From contig NZ_QRJZ01000004.1 of NCBI RefSeq assembly GCF_003470665.1, forward strand, positions 62,001-126,000: a DNA stretch of 64,000 nt, read 5' to 3'. Position 1 is the first letter of the stretch. Each line of letters begins with the position of its first letter. Shown piece after piece: positions 19,033 through 27,811 of the stretch. The notes under the pieces are model-generated. The model worked only from the letters and a program-made list of their open reading frames with translations. It was not told the DNA's origin and ran no database searches. The DNA comes from Collinsella sp. AM17-1 (GTDB lineage: Bacteria; Actinomycetota; Coriobacteriia; Coriobacteriales; Coriobacteriaceae). Position numbers and translations under genes: made by a program.

Positions 19033-20148
19033 TTGAAGCGCACGATAATCAACCCGTTTAAGCCGACCGCTGGCGCTGAACCTCCGGTCCTTATCGGACG
19101 CGAGCGGGTTATTGATGATTTTAGGGACGGCATCGAAGAAGGCGTGGGCGCCCCCGGAAGGCTCATGCGCATTACCGGCCCGCGCGGGTCGGGCAAGACG
19201 GCGCTGTTGACAGAGCTCGGCGATATTGCGAAGTCGTATGGTTGGCGCGTGGTTGACGTGACTGCGGCGGGCAGTATCGTCGACGCCATCCAACATGAGC
19301 TCGCACGCACCTCGGACAATACCGAGCTTCATTTAGAAGCAAGTCTTGGTGTGGTGAAAGCGGGCGTATCTAAGTCCTTGACCGGGCCTGAGACGTTGCG
19401 GGGCGTCTTGACGAGCGTGGCGTCGCGGGAAACGCAACATGGTGCCGGTCTGCTGGTGACGGTCGATGAAATACAGGATGCGGATGCTGATGACGTGCGG
19501 CTCGTTGCAGCGGCCGTGCAGCACCTTATCCGCGAACGCAAGAATATCGCGTTTGTATTTGCTGGCTTGACCATGGGCGTAATGGACCTCATCAACGGCC
19601 GTGCCCTTACATTTCTACAACGAGCTAAGGCTGAGGAGCTCGCCTCGATTCCGCTGTCGGATGTTTCGGATTCGATGGCTTCAACCGTGGAAGGTGCCGG
19701 TTTGCACTTGGATGGCAAGGCGCTTGAAATGACGGCTTGTGCTACGAGGGGATATGCGTATCTCGTGCAACTCGTGGGCTATCGCGTATTCGCGAATGCG
19801 CGCAGGCATGCCGACCGCGATGCGTCGATTTCACTTGAGGATGCCCAGAAGGGCATTGAAGATGCGTATGGGGAGTTTGAGGGCTCCGTGCTCGACGTTG
19901 CCCTTGCCGATTTGCCGCTTCGCGCGATTGAGTACCTCATTGCCATGGCCAAGCATGAGGGGAATGTGCCGACCAAAGAGATCGCAGCGGGGCTCTCCTT
20001 GCCCCCTGCGAGCCTGACAGCGACACGACGGCAACTTATCAAGGCACAGGTTATCGATGCGCCCTCACGTGGCATGGTGAGGTTCTCGATTCCATTGCTG
20101 CGCGAATATCTGCTTAAGAGCTCGAATGAAATCCTATCAAGATATTGA
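19033..20148 (+). CDS. AAA ATPase with C-terminal winged helix (orphan)
   Basis: This protein of about 371 residues has an AAA_16/Orc1-like ATPase: Walker A GPRGSGKTALL (~48-58), Walker B GLLVTVDEIQDAD, and a sensor region IAFVFAGLTMG. A helical lid and a C-terminal winged-helix-like segment follow (TKEIAAGLSLPPASLTATRRQLIKA). No target or partner is evident; neighbours are repeats and unknown anchored proteins. The start is uncertain. TTG 19033 is best spaced from AAGGTGGGG; GTG 19024 lies inside that site. The function could be defence, toxin control or DNA handling; I do not assign one. Confidence 0.82.
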   Translation: MKRTIINPFKPTAGAEPPVLIGRERVIDDFRDGIEEGVGAPGRLMRITGPRGSGKTALLTELGDIAKSYGWRVVDVTAAGSIVDAIQHELARTSDNTELHLEASLGVVKAGVSKSLTGPETLRGVLTSVASRETQHGAGLLVTVDEIQDADADDVRLVAAAVQHLIRERKNIAFVFAGLTMGVMDLINGRALTFLQRAKAEELASIPLSDVSDSMASTVEGAGLHLDGKALEMTACATRGYAYLVQLVGYRVFANARRHADRDASISLEDAQKGIEDAYGEFEGSVLDVALADLPLRAIEYLIAMAKHEGNVPTKEIAAGLSLPPASLTATRRQLIKAQVIDAPSRGMVRFSIPLLREYLLKSSNEILSRY

Positions 20149-20236
20149 TATTTGTCGGATAGCTTGAAGGGGCCAAAAGCCAACGTCAGAGACTAAAAAC
20201 GGCCTTCAACGCCGGCGATTGGTCCCTGCCAACCCA

Positions 20237-20275
20237 AAGAAGCCGCCGCAGGGATGGTTCCTGCGGCGGCTTCTT
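20237..20275. terminator. Bidirectional hairpin terminator
   Basis: A 16-bp perfect stem AAGAAGCCGCCGCAGG / CCTGCGGCGGCTTCTT (20237-20252 with 20260-20275) lies between the convergent genes ending at 20148 and 20394. Confidence 0.85.
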
Positions 20276-20301
20276 GCATCGTAGGGCGGAAATGATCGCC
20301 G

Positions 20302-20341
20302 AAAACCACCACAAAGGGGACGGGCACCTTTGTGGTGGTGG
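20302..20341. repeat. CCACCACAAAGG hairpin repeat
   Basis: AAAACCACCACAAAGGGG...CACCTTTGTGGTGGTG: the same repeat family as 18550, here directly before the stop of the gene at 20394. Confidence 0.8.
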
Positions 20342-20393
20342 GGAGCGAGCTCGATGTCGCCGTTCGGGCTGAGCAACATTTCAATGAAAACCT

Positions 20394-21062
20394 CTACAGG
20401 ATTTCGTCCGGGCTGGCGGATTTGGTCGTTTTGGGGATGCCGAGTTTGGACGATGCGAAATCGTCAACATTGTCCTTGATTCCATCTTTAGTGAAGACGG
20501 TGACCGTATAGGTGCTGTGCCCAAATTCGCTTTTGTCGCGTATCGCCCAGGCCTGCCAGTAGGCAGCTCTGCCTCGCTCTCTGATTTTTCCTATGCGGCG
20601 GAGTTCTGTTCGCTTTAATTTCTGGTCGCTGTCGACGGTTCGGCCGACCTCATCGGTGAGCCCGCACTGTTCAAGCAGTTTGTCGAGGACTTGGTTCATG
20701 TGACGCTCATCGGTGTTTGGAGCATAGTCGTAAGCGAGGGTGATGGAGGCAAGGGGTTGGTCATCGATCAGATAGTTCATCGCTTGAGGTTCAAGGTTGA
20801 AGTAGGGAGAACGTCCGTCGACCTGACCGAGCAGCGGCAGCTTTGACCGCCAAAGCCCGGTGGGAATTGCATCTTCGTAGAGCACACCGCGGCAGATAAA
20901 GGAGAGCGAGGTGGCACGCGAGCCGGCGTCGACCATCCCGCACAAATCGAAGGGCGAGGCGATACCCAGGGAAAAGGGTGTGACGACGATAAGAAAGAGC
21001 ATCACGATGGGTATGGCGAGAATGGCAATGACGTTGCGAGCAGTAGAATAAGACGACTTCAT
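20394..21062 (-). CDS. Membrane-anchored protein of unknown function (222 aa)
   Basis: An N-terminal hydrophobic segment (VIAILAIPIVMLFLIVVTPF, ~11-30) is followed by a soluble, probably extracellular domain with cysteines in FDLCGMV, SFICRGV and LEQCGLT. I recognise no family. ATG 21062 has AAGGAG upstream. It is flanked on both sides by intergenic repeats. Size and layout parallel the protein at 17714. Confidence 0.72.
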   Translation of the reverse strand: MKSSYSTARNVIAILAIPIVMLFLIVVTPFSLGIASPFDLCGMVDAGSRATSLSFICRGVLYEDAIPTGLWRSKLPLLGQVDGRSPYFNLEPQAMNYLIDDQPLASITLAYDYAPNTDERHMNQVLDKLLEQCGLTDEVGRTVDSDQKLKRTELRRIGKIRERGRAAYWQAWAIRDKSEFGHSTYTVTVFTKDGIKDNVDDFASSKLGIPKTTKSASPDEIL

Positions 21063-21187
21063 ATCTGCTCCTTGAGACGAAGAGCTATCAAGAACGAGAG
21101 AAATGAATATGCTTTAATCACAGTTCATTTTAACCTCAATACGAGCAGGAATAACGGATATTAGGAGCGAGCTCGATGTTGATGTGG

Positions 21188-21223
21188 ACCAACACAAAGG
21201 TGCCTGTCCCCTTTGTGGTGGTT
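21188..21223. repeat. CCACCACAAAGG hairpin repeat, second composite
   Basis: ACCAACACAAAGG (21188-21200) pairs with CCTTTGTGGTGGT near 21210-21222, with one mismatch. It ends eight bases before the second 15-bp array, the same spacing as at 18550-18593. Confidence 0.8.
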
Positions 21224-21230
21224 CCGTTTG

Positions 21231-21365
21231 TCTCGATCTGTAACAGCTGGGCTGTTAAAAGCGGGCCTGGTGTTACAGATTGAGATTTTTGGGCGGGGCT
21301 CCGCGCTCCATCTCAATCTGTAACACCTGGGACCGAAAAGGGCTGCCAGATGTTACAGATTGAGA
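21231..21365. repeat. Second alternating 15-bp / 25-bp array (4 copies)
   Basis: Copies of the 15-mer lie at 21231, 21271, 21311 and 21351 in alternating orientation with 25-base spacers. Spacers 1 and 2 resemble spacers 1 and 2 of the array at 18593, and spacer 3 resembles its fifth, as if one 80-bp unit had been lost or gained. The gap 21063-21543 otherwise holds the clpB promoter. Confidence 0.9.
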
Positions 21366-21427
21366 CAGTTGGGTTCCACGGTCGCGCCGGACCGACACTC
21401 TCAAGTCCTATCTTTCAATCACTCAGA

Positions 21428-21463
21428 AAATCTTATATATAGAGACTTAGATTTGTGTATAAG
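21428..21463 (+). promoter_or_regulatory. clpB promoter element shared with dnaK (candidate HspR site)
   Basis: AAATCT (21428-21433), N15, AGATTT (21449-21454), then TATAAG (21458-21463). Surrounding bases ATCTTATAT and GACTTAGATTT are also conserved with 10395-10429. Confidence 0.6.
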
Positions 21464-21543
21464 ATCGCGCAAAGCTGGCAACAATACTTCTCGAACAACG
21501 TGAAGCCGCCCCGTAGGGCGGCCACCCCAAGAGAGGTGATTCC

Positions 21544-24171
21544 ATGAGAATCGATAAGCTAGCAATGACGTCGCGCGAGGCGCTGCAGACCGCCATGAGC
21601 ACGGCTGCCGATGCGCAGGCCGGCGCGGTGGAGCCGATTCACCTGCTGTCCGCCCTGCTCGGCGCCGGCGAGCGCAATATCTCCGTGATCATCGAGCGCA
21701 TCGGTGCCGACCCGGCCCAGCTTGCACGCTCCACACAGGATGCCATCGACCATGCGCCCAAGGTGTCGGGCGAGGGCCAGCAGATGGGTCTTTCCAACGA
21801 GCTCGTCCGCGTCATCGAAAAGGCCGAGAAGAAGGCCACCAAGATGGGCGACAGCTTTGTGGTGACCGAGCATCTGCTGATGGCGCTTGCCGAGGACAAG
21901 GGCGAGGCCGGCCGCGTTCTGCGTGACGCCGGCGTGACCAAGGAGCGCATCGAGCAGGTTTACGAGGAGCTGCGTGGCGATGACCGCGTGACGTCTGCCG
22001 AGGACAAGACCCAGTTTGAGGCGCTGGAGCAGTACGGCCGCAATATCTGCGACCTTGCCCGCGCCGGCAAACTCGACCCGGTCATCGGCCGTACCGACGA
22101 GATCCGTCGTACCATCCAGGTCCTGTCCCGCCGCACCAAGAACAACCCCGTGCTCATCGGCGAGCCGGGCGTCGGTAAAACCGCCATCGTCGAGGGCATC
22201 GCCCAGCGTATCGTGGCCGGCGACGTGCCGAGCACCCTGCGCGACCGCGACCTCATCGAGCTCGACATGAGCGCGCTGGTCGCTGGCGCCAAGTATCGCG
22301 GCGAGTTCGAGGACCGCTTGAAGGCCGTGCTCAAGGAAGTGCAAAAATCCGAGGGTAAGGTCATCCTGTTCATCGATGAGCTCCACACCATCGTGGGCGC
22401 GGGTGCCACCGAGGGCTCCATGGACGCCGGCAACATCCTCAAGCCTGCGCTCGCCCGTGGCGACCTGCATGCGATCGGCGCGACCACGCTCGACGAGTAC
22501 CGTAAGTACATCGAGAAGGATGCGGCGCTCGCCCGTCGTTTCCAGACCGTTATGGTGAGCGAGCCTACCGTCGAGGACACCATCTCGATCTTGCGTGGCC
22601 TCAAGGAGAAGTACGAGATCTTCCACGGCGTGCATATCACCGATAGCGCGCTCGTGGCCGCCGCCGACCTCTCCGATCGCTACATCGCCGACCGCTTCCT
22701 GCCCGACAAGGCCATCGACCTGGTCGACGAGGCCGCAAGCCGCCTGCGCATGGAGCTCGACAGCATGCCGGTCGAGATCGACGCTACCACGCGTCAGCTC
22801 ACCCAGCTGCAGATCGAGGAGCAGGCACTCATGAAGGAGACCGACGACGCCTCCAAGGAGCGTCTGGAGGCGCTGCGCCAAGAGATCGCCGAGGTCCAGG
22901 AAAAGCTCAACGTGCAAAAGGCCGGCTGGCTCAACCAAAAGAACGCCATCGACCATGTGCGGGAGCTGAAAAGCCAGCTCGATGAGGCCAAGAGTGAGGA
23001 GGAGCGCGCGGCGCGCAACGGCGACCTGGGTCGTGCGTCCGAGCTGCGCTTCTCCGTGATTCCGGGCCTGCAGCAGCAGATTCAGGAGTCCGAGGCTGCG
23101 CTCGAGGCACAAAAGGAGCAGGACGGCGAGGGCCTCAACGAGCAGGTGACCTCCGACGAGATTGCCGAGGTCGTAAGTGCCTGGACCGGCGTGCCCGTGT
23201 CCAAGATGATGCAGGGCGAGCTCGACAAGCTCAAGGGCCTGGAGGGCGAGCTGCATAAGCGCGTCATCGGTCAGGACGAGGCCGTGTCCGCTGTGGCCGC
23301 GGCCGTGCGCCGCAGCCGTGCGGGCCTCTCCGATCCAGACAAGCCCATCGGCAGCTTCTTCTTCCTGGGCCCTACCGGCGTAGGCAAGACCGAGCTCGCC
23401 AAGGCGCTGGCCGAGTGCCTGTTCGATGACGAGCGCGCGCTCGTGCGTATCGACATGTCCGAGTATATGGAGAAGTTCAGCGTCCAGCGTCTGATCGGTG
23501 CGCCTCCGGGATACGTGGGCTACGACGAGGGCGGCCAGCTCACCGAGGCCGTGCGCCGTCGTCCGTACTCCGTAATCTTGCTCGACGAGATGGAGAAGGC
23601 TCATCCGGATGTCTTCAACGTGCTGTTGCAGGTGCTTGATGACGGCCGTCTGACCGATGGCCAGGGTCGCCAGGTGTCCTTCAAGAACACGATTATCATC
23701 ATGACGTCCAACGTGGGCTCCAAGGCCATCGCCGAGCTTTCCGGCAAGGACGAGGAGGAGATGCGCCATCAGGTCGACGCCGCCATGTCTCAGACCTTCC
23801 GCCCCGAGTTCCTCAACCGTATCGACGATATCGTGGTGTTCCATCCGCTCGGCATGGCGCAAATCGAAAAGATCGTCGACATCCAGCTTGCCGACGTTCG
23901 CGCACGCCTGGCCAAGGAGCGCATGACGCTTGCCATCACCCCGGCGGCCAAGCAGATGCTCGCCGTGGGTGGCCTGGACCCCGTGTTCGGTGCCCGTCCG
24001 CTCAAGCGCCTGGTCCAGCGCGAGGTCGTGGACGCCATCGCCGCCGCCATCATCGACGGCACGGTGCGCGAGGGCGATCAGGTGACGGTCGATGCCGACA
24101 AGGACGGCGGCTTTACCGTCGTGTGCGACAACACGCCGGCGGCCACCTACGAGGTCCCCGACGCCGAGTAG
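21544..24171 (+). CDS. clpB: Disaggregase ClpB (Hsp100)
   Basis: ClpB threads aggregated proteins through a hexameric pore with DnaK's help. The 875-residue protein has an N-terminal Clp repeat domain (1-145), first AAA+ with [13 protein letters not shown] and [12 protein letters not shown], a long coiled-coil middle domain (~400-525), second AAA+ with [14 protein letters not shown] and [14 protein letters not shown], and a C-terminal domain with [13 protein letters not shown]. Length and motif order are canonical. ATG 21544 follows GAGAGGTG. The shared promoter element suggests co-regulation with dnaK. Confidence 0.98.
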   Translation: MRIDKLAMTSREALQTAMSTAADAQAGAVEPIHLLSALLGAGERNISVIIERIGADPAQLARSTQDAIDHAPKVSGEGQQMGLSNELVRVIEKAEKKATKMGDSFVVTEHLLMALAEDKGEAGRVLRDAGVTKERIEQVYEELRGDDRVTSAEDKTQFEALEQYGRNICDLARAGKLDPVIGRTDEIRRTIQVLSRRTKNNPVLIGEPGVGKTAIVEGIAQRIVAGDVPSTLRDRDLIELDMSALVAGAKYRGEFEDRLKAVLKEVQKSEGKVILFIDELHTIVGAGATEGSMDAGNILKPALARGDLHAIGATTLDEYRKYIEKDAALARRFQTVMVSEPTVEDTISILRGLKEKYEIFHGVHITDSALVAAADLSDRYIADRFLPDKAIDLVDEAASRLRMELDSMPVEIDATTRQLTQLQIEEQALMKETDDASKERLEALRQEIAEVQEKLNVQKAGWLNQKNAIDHVRELKSQLDEAKSEEERAARNGDLGRASELRFSVIPGLQQQIQESEAALEAQKEQDGEGLNEQVTSDEIAEVVSAWTGVPVSKMMQGELDKLKGLEGELHKRVIGQDEAVSAVAAAVRRSRAGLSDPDKPIGSFFFLGPTGVGKTELAKALAECLFDDERALVRIDMSEYMEKFSVQRLIGAPPGYVGYDEGGQLTEAVRRRPYSVILLDEMEKAHPDVFNVLLQVLDDGRLTDGQGRQVSFKNTIIIMTSNVGSKAIAELSGKDEEEMRHQVDAAMSQTFRPEFLNRIDDIVVFHPLGMAQIEKIVDIQLADVRARLAKERMTLAITPAAKQMLAVGGLDPVFGARPLKRLVQREVVDAIAAAIIDGTVREGDQVTVDADKDGGFTVVCDNTPAATYEVPDAE

Positions 24172-24216
24172 ATTTATGGGACATGCCTTAAAATCTGCCA
24201 GCCGTCTCTAAACGCC

Positions 24217-24250
24217 AAGGGCGGCGGATCCAATGGGGTCCGCCGCCCTT
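24217..24250 (+). terminator. clpB terminator
   Basis: A 12-bp stem AAGGGCGGCGGA / TCCGCCGCCCTT (24217-24228 with 24239-24250) is followed by TTT. Confidence 0.85.
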
Positions 24251-24305
24251 TTTCGTGCGACAATCGATGATGTTGAACACGATTGCACGGCAAGGAGATA
24301 TGCAG

Positions 24306-24491
24306 ATGATAGACAAGAACAAGACGAACACGTCGACGACCGATGCCGCACCCAAGCCTGCGCCTAAGCCGGCACCCAAGCCGCGCGACCCCTACATCCG
24401 TGCCGAGAACGAGGATGACGACGGCTACGATCCTTATAGCGATCGTCGCCCCGAGCGCGAGCCCCTCTTCGAAGCTGACCCCTGGCGTTAA
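24306..24491 (+). CDS. Small acidic Pro-rich protein of unknown function (61 aa)
   Basis: This is a short, probably disordered protein with a Lys-Pro/Ala-Pro repeat (APKPAPKPAPKP, ~16-27) and an acidic C-terminal half (ENEDDDGYDPYSDRR). There is no membrane segment or cysteine. ATG 24306 is eight bases after AGGAG; the ATG at 24300 is too close. It is monocistronic between the clpB terminator and the palindrome at 24632. Confidence 0.65.
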   Translation: MIDKNKTNTSTTDAAPKPAPKPAPKPRDPYIRAENEDDDGYDPYSDRRPEREPLFEADPWR

Positions 24492-24631
24492 GTAGCTCAT
24501 TTGGGACGGAGCTTTTTAGCTACTTTGTTTTCGGCTAGAGGCGTTCATGCCTGCCCCCCCTCGGCCGCTCGATATCCTCCGGGAGGGGCCACTAATAGAA
24601 AACTTGCTTATCCATTAATCAAGATACGCAT

Positions 24632-24691
24632 AATCTTGCTCTCCTGCTAATCAAGAATCGTTATAATCTTGATTAGCAGGAGAGCAAGATT
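24632..24691. promoter_or_regulatory. Perfect 25-bp-arm palindrome with -10-like loop
   Basis: Bases 24632-24656 are the exact reverse complement of 24667-24691, with a 10-base loop. TATAAT (24662-24667) lies at the centre and the right arm abuts the GGAG ribosome site of the gene at 24700. A related AATCAAGAT lies just upstream at 24618. It is likely an operator or a translation-blocking hairpin. Confidence 0.8.
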
Positions 24692-24699
24692 GGAGAATT

Positions 24700-26052
24700 A
24701 TGGCATTCAACGACTTGGTGGCTCAAAAAATAAAGGACTTTGAGCAACAGGGGATTCCGCAGGTCTTTGAGCGCGACCTTGATCTGGGCAACCCGCAGGA
24801 GCCAAAGCGCGACAACATCGTATATGTGATTGTGGGCGCCCGTCGTTGTGGAAAGACGTGTCGCCTGTATCAGGAGATGCGGCGGCTTCAGGGCCAAGGC
24901 GTCGAGCTTGACCGGATGCTATATTTCAATTTTGAGGATGAGCGCTTGCGTCCGTATGAGCCATCGCTACTAGCGGACGTGCTCGATACATTCTATGCAC
25001 TATATCCTGCTGCTCGAGGCGAGGGCGCCTACCTTTTCTTTGACGAGATCCAAGAAATACCCGAATGGGGTGCGTTTCTGCGACGCGTGGTCGATACGGA
25101 GAAGGCGACCGTTTACGTGACGGGATCTTCTTCTAAGATGCTGTCCTCGGAACTTAAGAGCGAGTTCAGGGGCCGCTCTCTTGTGCGAGAGCTGTTTCCG
25201 TTGAGTTTTTCGGAATACGTCCGATATAAGACGGGGAGCGTTCCTGAGCCGGATGCACCCTTTTCATCGAGCGATGCAGCACTGCTTCGACATCATCTGA
25301 TCGGATATCTTGAACGAGGGGGATTTATCGCGACTCTTGAGCAGACGCCTGCGGATGCGATTCAGCTGCTACAGGAATATGCGTCGCGAACGGTCGCTAT
25401 GGACGTTGTGGAGCGTTACGACGTCAAGAGCCCTCGTTTGGCCTCACTGTTTCTGACGCGGTGTATGGCATCTTCGGGACGAGAACTGTCGGTGAACAAG
25501 GTGTACAACGAGTTCAAGAGCAGGCAGATACCCGTCAGTCGAAATACGCTCAGCGACTTACTTGAGTATTACGAGGACGCCTACCTGCTGTTTTCGGTGC
25601 CGGAGTTCACGCGTTCGCTTGCAAATAATACGCGGTCTGCGTCTAAGGTCTACGCCGTCGATCCTGCGATGTTCGGAGCGTTCTCCCCCGCATCGGCATT
25701 GGATCAGGGTCAGAGGCTCGAGACCGCGGTGTTCAATGCGCTCAGAAGAAGGACCCCCGCCGTGCGGCCCGGTTCGGTTTGCCGCCTGCTGATTAAAGAT
25801 AAGAATAAAAGCCATGAGGTGGACTTTGTGGCTGGGGATGCACTGCTCATGCAGGCTTACGGCCTGATTCAGGTAAGTGTGGATATGACAAGCGAGAAAA
25901 CGCGCGAGCGCGAAATTGCCGCGCTCGATGCCGCGATGGCCCAGTTTGATCTTGGCGAGTCGGCAATCGTTACCATGGATGAGCAGGCCGATATTCCATG
26001 CAAACACGGCGTGGTACATGCTGTGCCCGCATGGAAGTGGCTCCTTTCCTAA
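24700..26052 (+). CDS. AAA ATPase with DUF4143 domain
   Basis: This 450-residue protein has an AAA_14 ATPase: Walker A GARRCGKTCRL (~46-56), Walker B AYLFFDEIQEI, and a sensor TVYVTGSSSKML. The DUF4143 C-terminal domain ends in a restriction-endonuclease-like fold (VCRLLIKDKNKSHEVDFVAG, where the ExDF pattern is visible). The family is widespread and functionally undefined; some members are suspected of defence or DNA-related roles. GC content is lower than in neighbouring housekeeping genes, suggesting transfer. Expression is probably governed by the palindrome at 24632. Confidence 0.88.
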   Translation: MAFNDLVAQKIKDFEQQGIPQVFERDLDLGNPQEPKRDNIVYVIVGARRCGKTCRLYQEMRRLQGQGVELDRMLYFNFEDERLRPYEPSLLADVLDTFYALYPAARGEGAYLFFDEIQEIPEWGAFLRRVVDTEKATVYVTGSSSKMLSSELKSEFRGRSLVRELFPLSFSEYVRYKTGSVPEPDAPFSSSDAALLRHHLIGYLERGGFIATLEQTPADAIQLLQEYASRTVAMDVVERYDVKSPRLASLFLTRCMASSGRELSVNKVYNEFKSRQIPVSRNTLSDLLEYYEDAYLLFSVPEFTRSLANNTRSASKVYAVDPAMFGAFSPASALDQGQRLETAVFNALRRRTPAVRPGSVCRLLIKDKNKSHEVDFVAGDALLMQAYGLIQVSVDMTSEKTREREIAALDAAMAQFDLGESAIVTMDEQADIPCKHGVVHAVPAWKWLLS

Positions 26053-26096
26053 TCGTCTATGGATTTGCGAGGCCAGGACTCAGGTGTCATGGTCCG

Positions 26097-27578
26097 CTAG
26101 TCCTGGGCCTTGATGCTCGGCAGGAGAATCTGGGCGAGGTAGTCGGTCTCGAGTTTGGTCGCGGCGTCGGCTTTGCCGTCTTTGCCGACCAGTACGTTCT
26201 TGATTTGGCTATAGGTGTAGCGGTTGCCGGTCGTAAGCTCGACAAGCTCAATGGCCGTGTCCATGGGGTAGGTCGACACGGGATTCTGCGTCCGTCCGTT
26301 GATGGTCTGGGGCACCACGTACGGATAGACGGGGCCGCTGGCGTAGACGGTATAACCGTTGCCTAGATTGGCCGCACCCAAAACCGTATCGCCCTCATCG
26401 GGCGTAAAGCTCTCGCCCTCGCGCACCGCGACGAGCGTCACAATCGGCGTATCGCTGTCGCCGGCAAGATAGATGCATAGCGTGCTGCCATTTTGCCAAG
26501 TCTCGACCTTGCCGTACCATTCGACGGGGATATCGAGCTGGTAGAGGTCGGTTGCCTTGTGACGGGCGTCGGCATCACGGGCCGCCTGTGCCTTTTGCGC
26601 GCTCACGGCATTGACGGCGGCGTCGCGCCGCGCGGTTGCCGCCTGCTGGAGCACCTTGGCGGTGGCGGCGGAGCTCGCGCCTCCCTCCTCGGCATATTTG
26701 GCGGCGGCATCGATCTGGTCGTCGGTTACCGTGTCGGCCGAAGGCACCTTAAGCTTAAAGGCGGCCTGGCTGCTTAGGTCCTGTCCGTCGCTCTTGATCG
26801 TGACCTGCGCCTTGGTGGTCGGCACGGTATAGACGGTGCCGTCGGACGCGATGGGGGAGGCGGCAATGGAGAGCGTGTAGTCACCGGGTAGCAGTTTGAT
26901 GCCACGGCCGTGCTCGTCAACATAGAGCGTTTCGCTCACGGATGAGCCATCAGCGTCCTGACCGCTCACCTGTACGGGAATCTTAGAGCTGGTGGAACAG
27001 TCGAGGCCCGCGGCATGCACGCCAATCTGCACCGACATCATCGTGTGGGCATTGGCGGCGACAGCGGCAGCCTGCTCTTGCTGATATCCGTTCCAGGCAG
27101 CATAGCCTGCACCGCCGGCGACGAGCGCGGCGGCCACGATACCGGCGACCATCAGATTGCGGCGCTTGGGCGACATCTTGCGATGACGAACCTCGGCCTC
27201 GCGTGCCGAGGGAACGGACGGTAGGGGAATATCGCCCATGGCGATGGTCTCGTCCACGGCTGGTGCGGAACCCAGGCCAGGAAGCTCGCGGGTCAGCGAA
27301 TCCTCGGCCGGCAAGCTGTCGAGCAAGACGGTTTCCTCGCCCGTGTCGGATTCGGGCTGGTCGTCGGCCTCGCTATCGTCCTCTTCGGCTTCGTCAGGAG
27401 CGTCTTTGGCGTCGCCGCCTTCGTCCTCAGTGTCTTCGTGCACCTCGTCTTGCGCGTCGACGACCGAATCGCTAAACGAGAGCTCGTCTAGCGCGATCCG
27501 GTCAAGGCTCTCCAGGGCTTCGGCACATGCTTCCGCATCCTGGGCCGCATCCTCGCGGCCATACGTCTCATCGCTCAT
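26097..27578 (-). CDS. Single-pass membrane protein with acidic cytoplasmic N-terminus
   Basis: In this 493-residue protein, residues 1-~135 are highly acidic and low-complexity (EDEGGDAKDAPDEAEEDDSE). One membrane helix follows after KRR (NLMVAGIVAAALVAGGAGYAAW), then a large extracellular part with an Ala-rich helical stretch (~250-320) and a C-terminal beta domain (LYQLDIPVEWYGKVETW...). The architecture resembles membrane-anchored secreted proteins of this group, but I recognise no domain. ATG 27578 has GGGGGA upstream; an in-frame extension to 27629 lacks one. Confidence 0.75.
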   Translation of the reverse strand: MSDETYGREDAAQDAEACAEALESLDRIALDELSFSDSVVDAQDEVHEDTEDEGGDAKDAPDEAEEDDSEADDQPESDTGEETVLLDSLPAEDSLTRELPGLGSAPAVDETIAMGDIPLPSVPSAREAEVRHRKMSPKRRNLMVAGIVAAALVAGGAGYAAWNGYQQEQAAAVAANAHTMMSVQIGVHAAGLDCSTSSKIPVQVSGQDADGSSVSETLYVDEHGRGIKLLPGDYTLSIAASPIASDGTVYTVPTTKAQVTIKSDGQDLSSQAAFKLKVPSADTVTDDQIDAAAKYAEEGGASSAATAKVLQQAATARRDAAVNAVSAQKAQAARDADARHKATDLYQLDIPVEWYGKVETWQNGSTLCIYLAGDSDTPIVTLVAVREGESFTPDEGDTVLGAANLGNGYTVYASGPVYPYVVPQTINGRTQNPVSTYPMDTAIELVELTTGNRYTYSQIKNVLVGKDGKADAATKLETDYLAQILLPSIKAQD

Positions 27579-27698
27579 ATATCCCCCAATGCAATATCGG
27601 CTCAACACTGTACCCAAAAATGGAGCCATATAAAGCGAATGCGAAATATAAGATCCGATTTAACCCGAGCACATCGTTCAGCCGCATCCTCGCGGCAG

Positions 27699-27742
27699 CA
27701 AAAAGCCCCCGGAACGCGAACGAATCACATTCCGAGGGGCTC
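27699..27742 (-). terminator. Terminator of the gene at 27812
   Basis: AGCCCCCGGAA pairs with TTCCGAGGGGCT around a 15-base loop; the minus-strand side ends in a T5 run. Confidence 0.75.
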
Positions 27743-27811
27743 TGCAATGCGTTGAGTTGCGCGGAGCCGGCTACGCCGCTTCGTGCTCAAACGATGTTTG
27801 CGTCAGGCACG

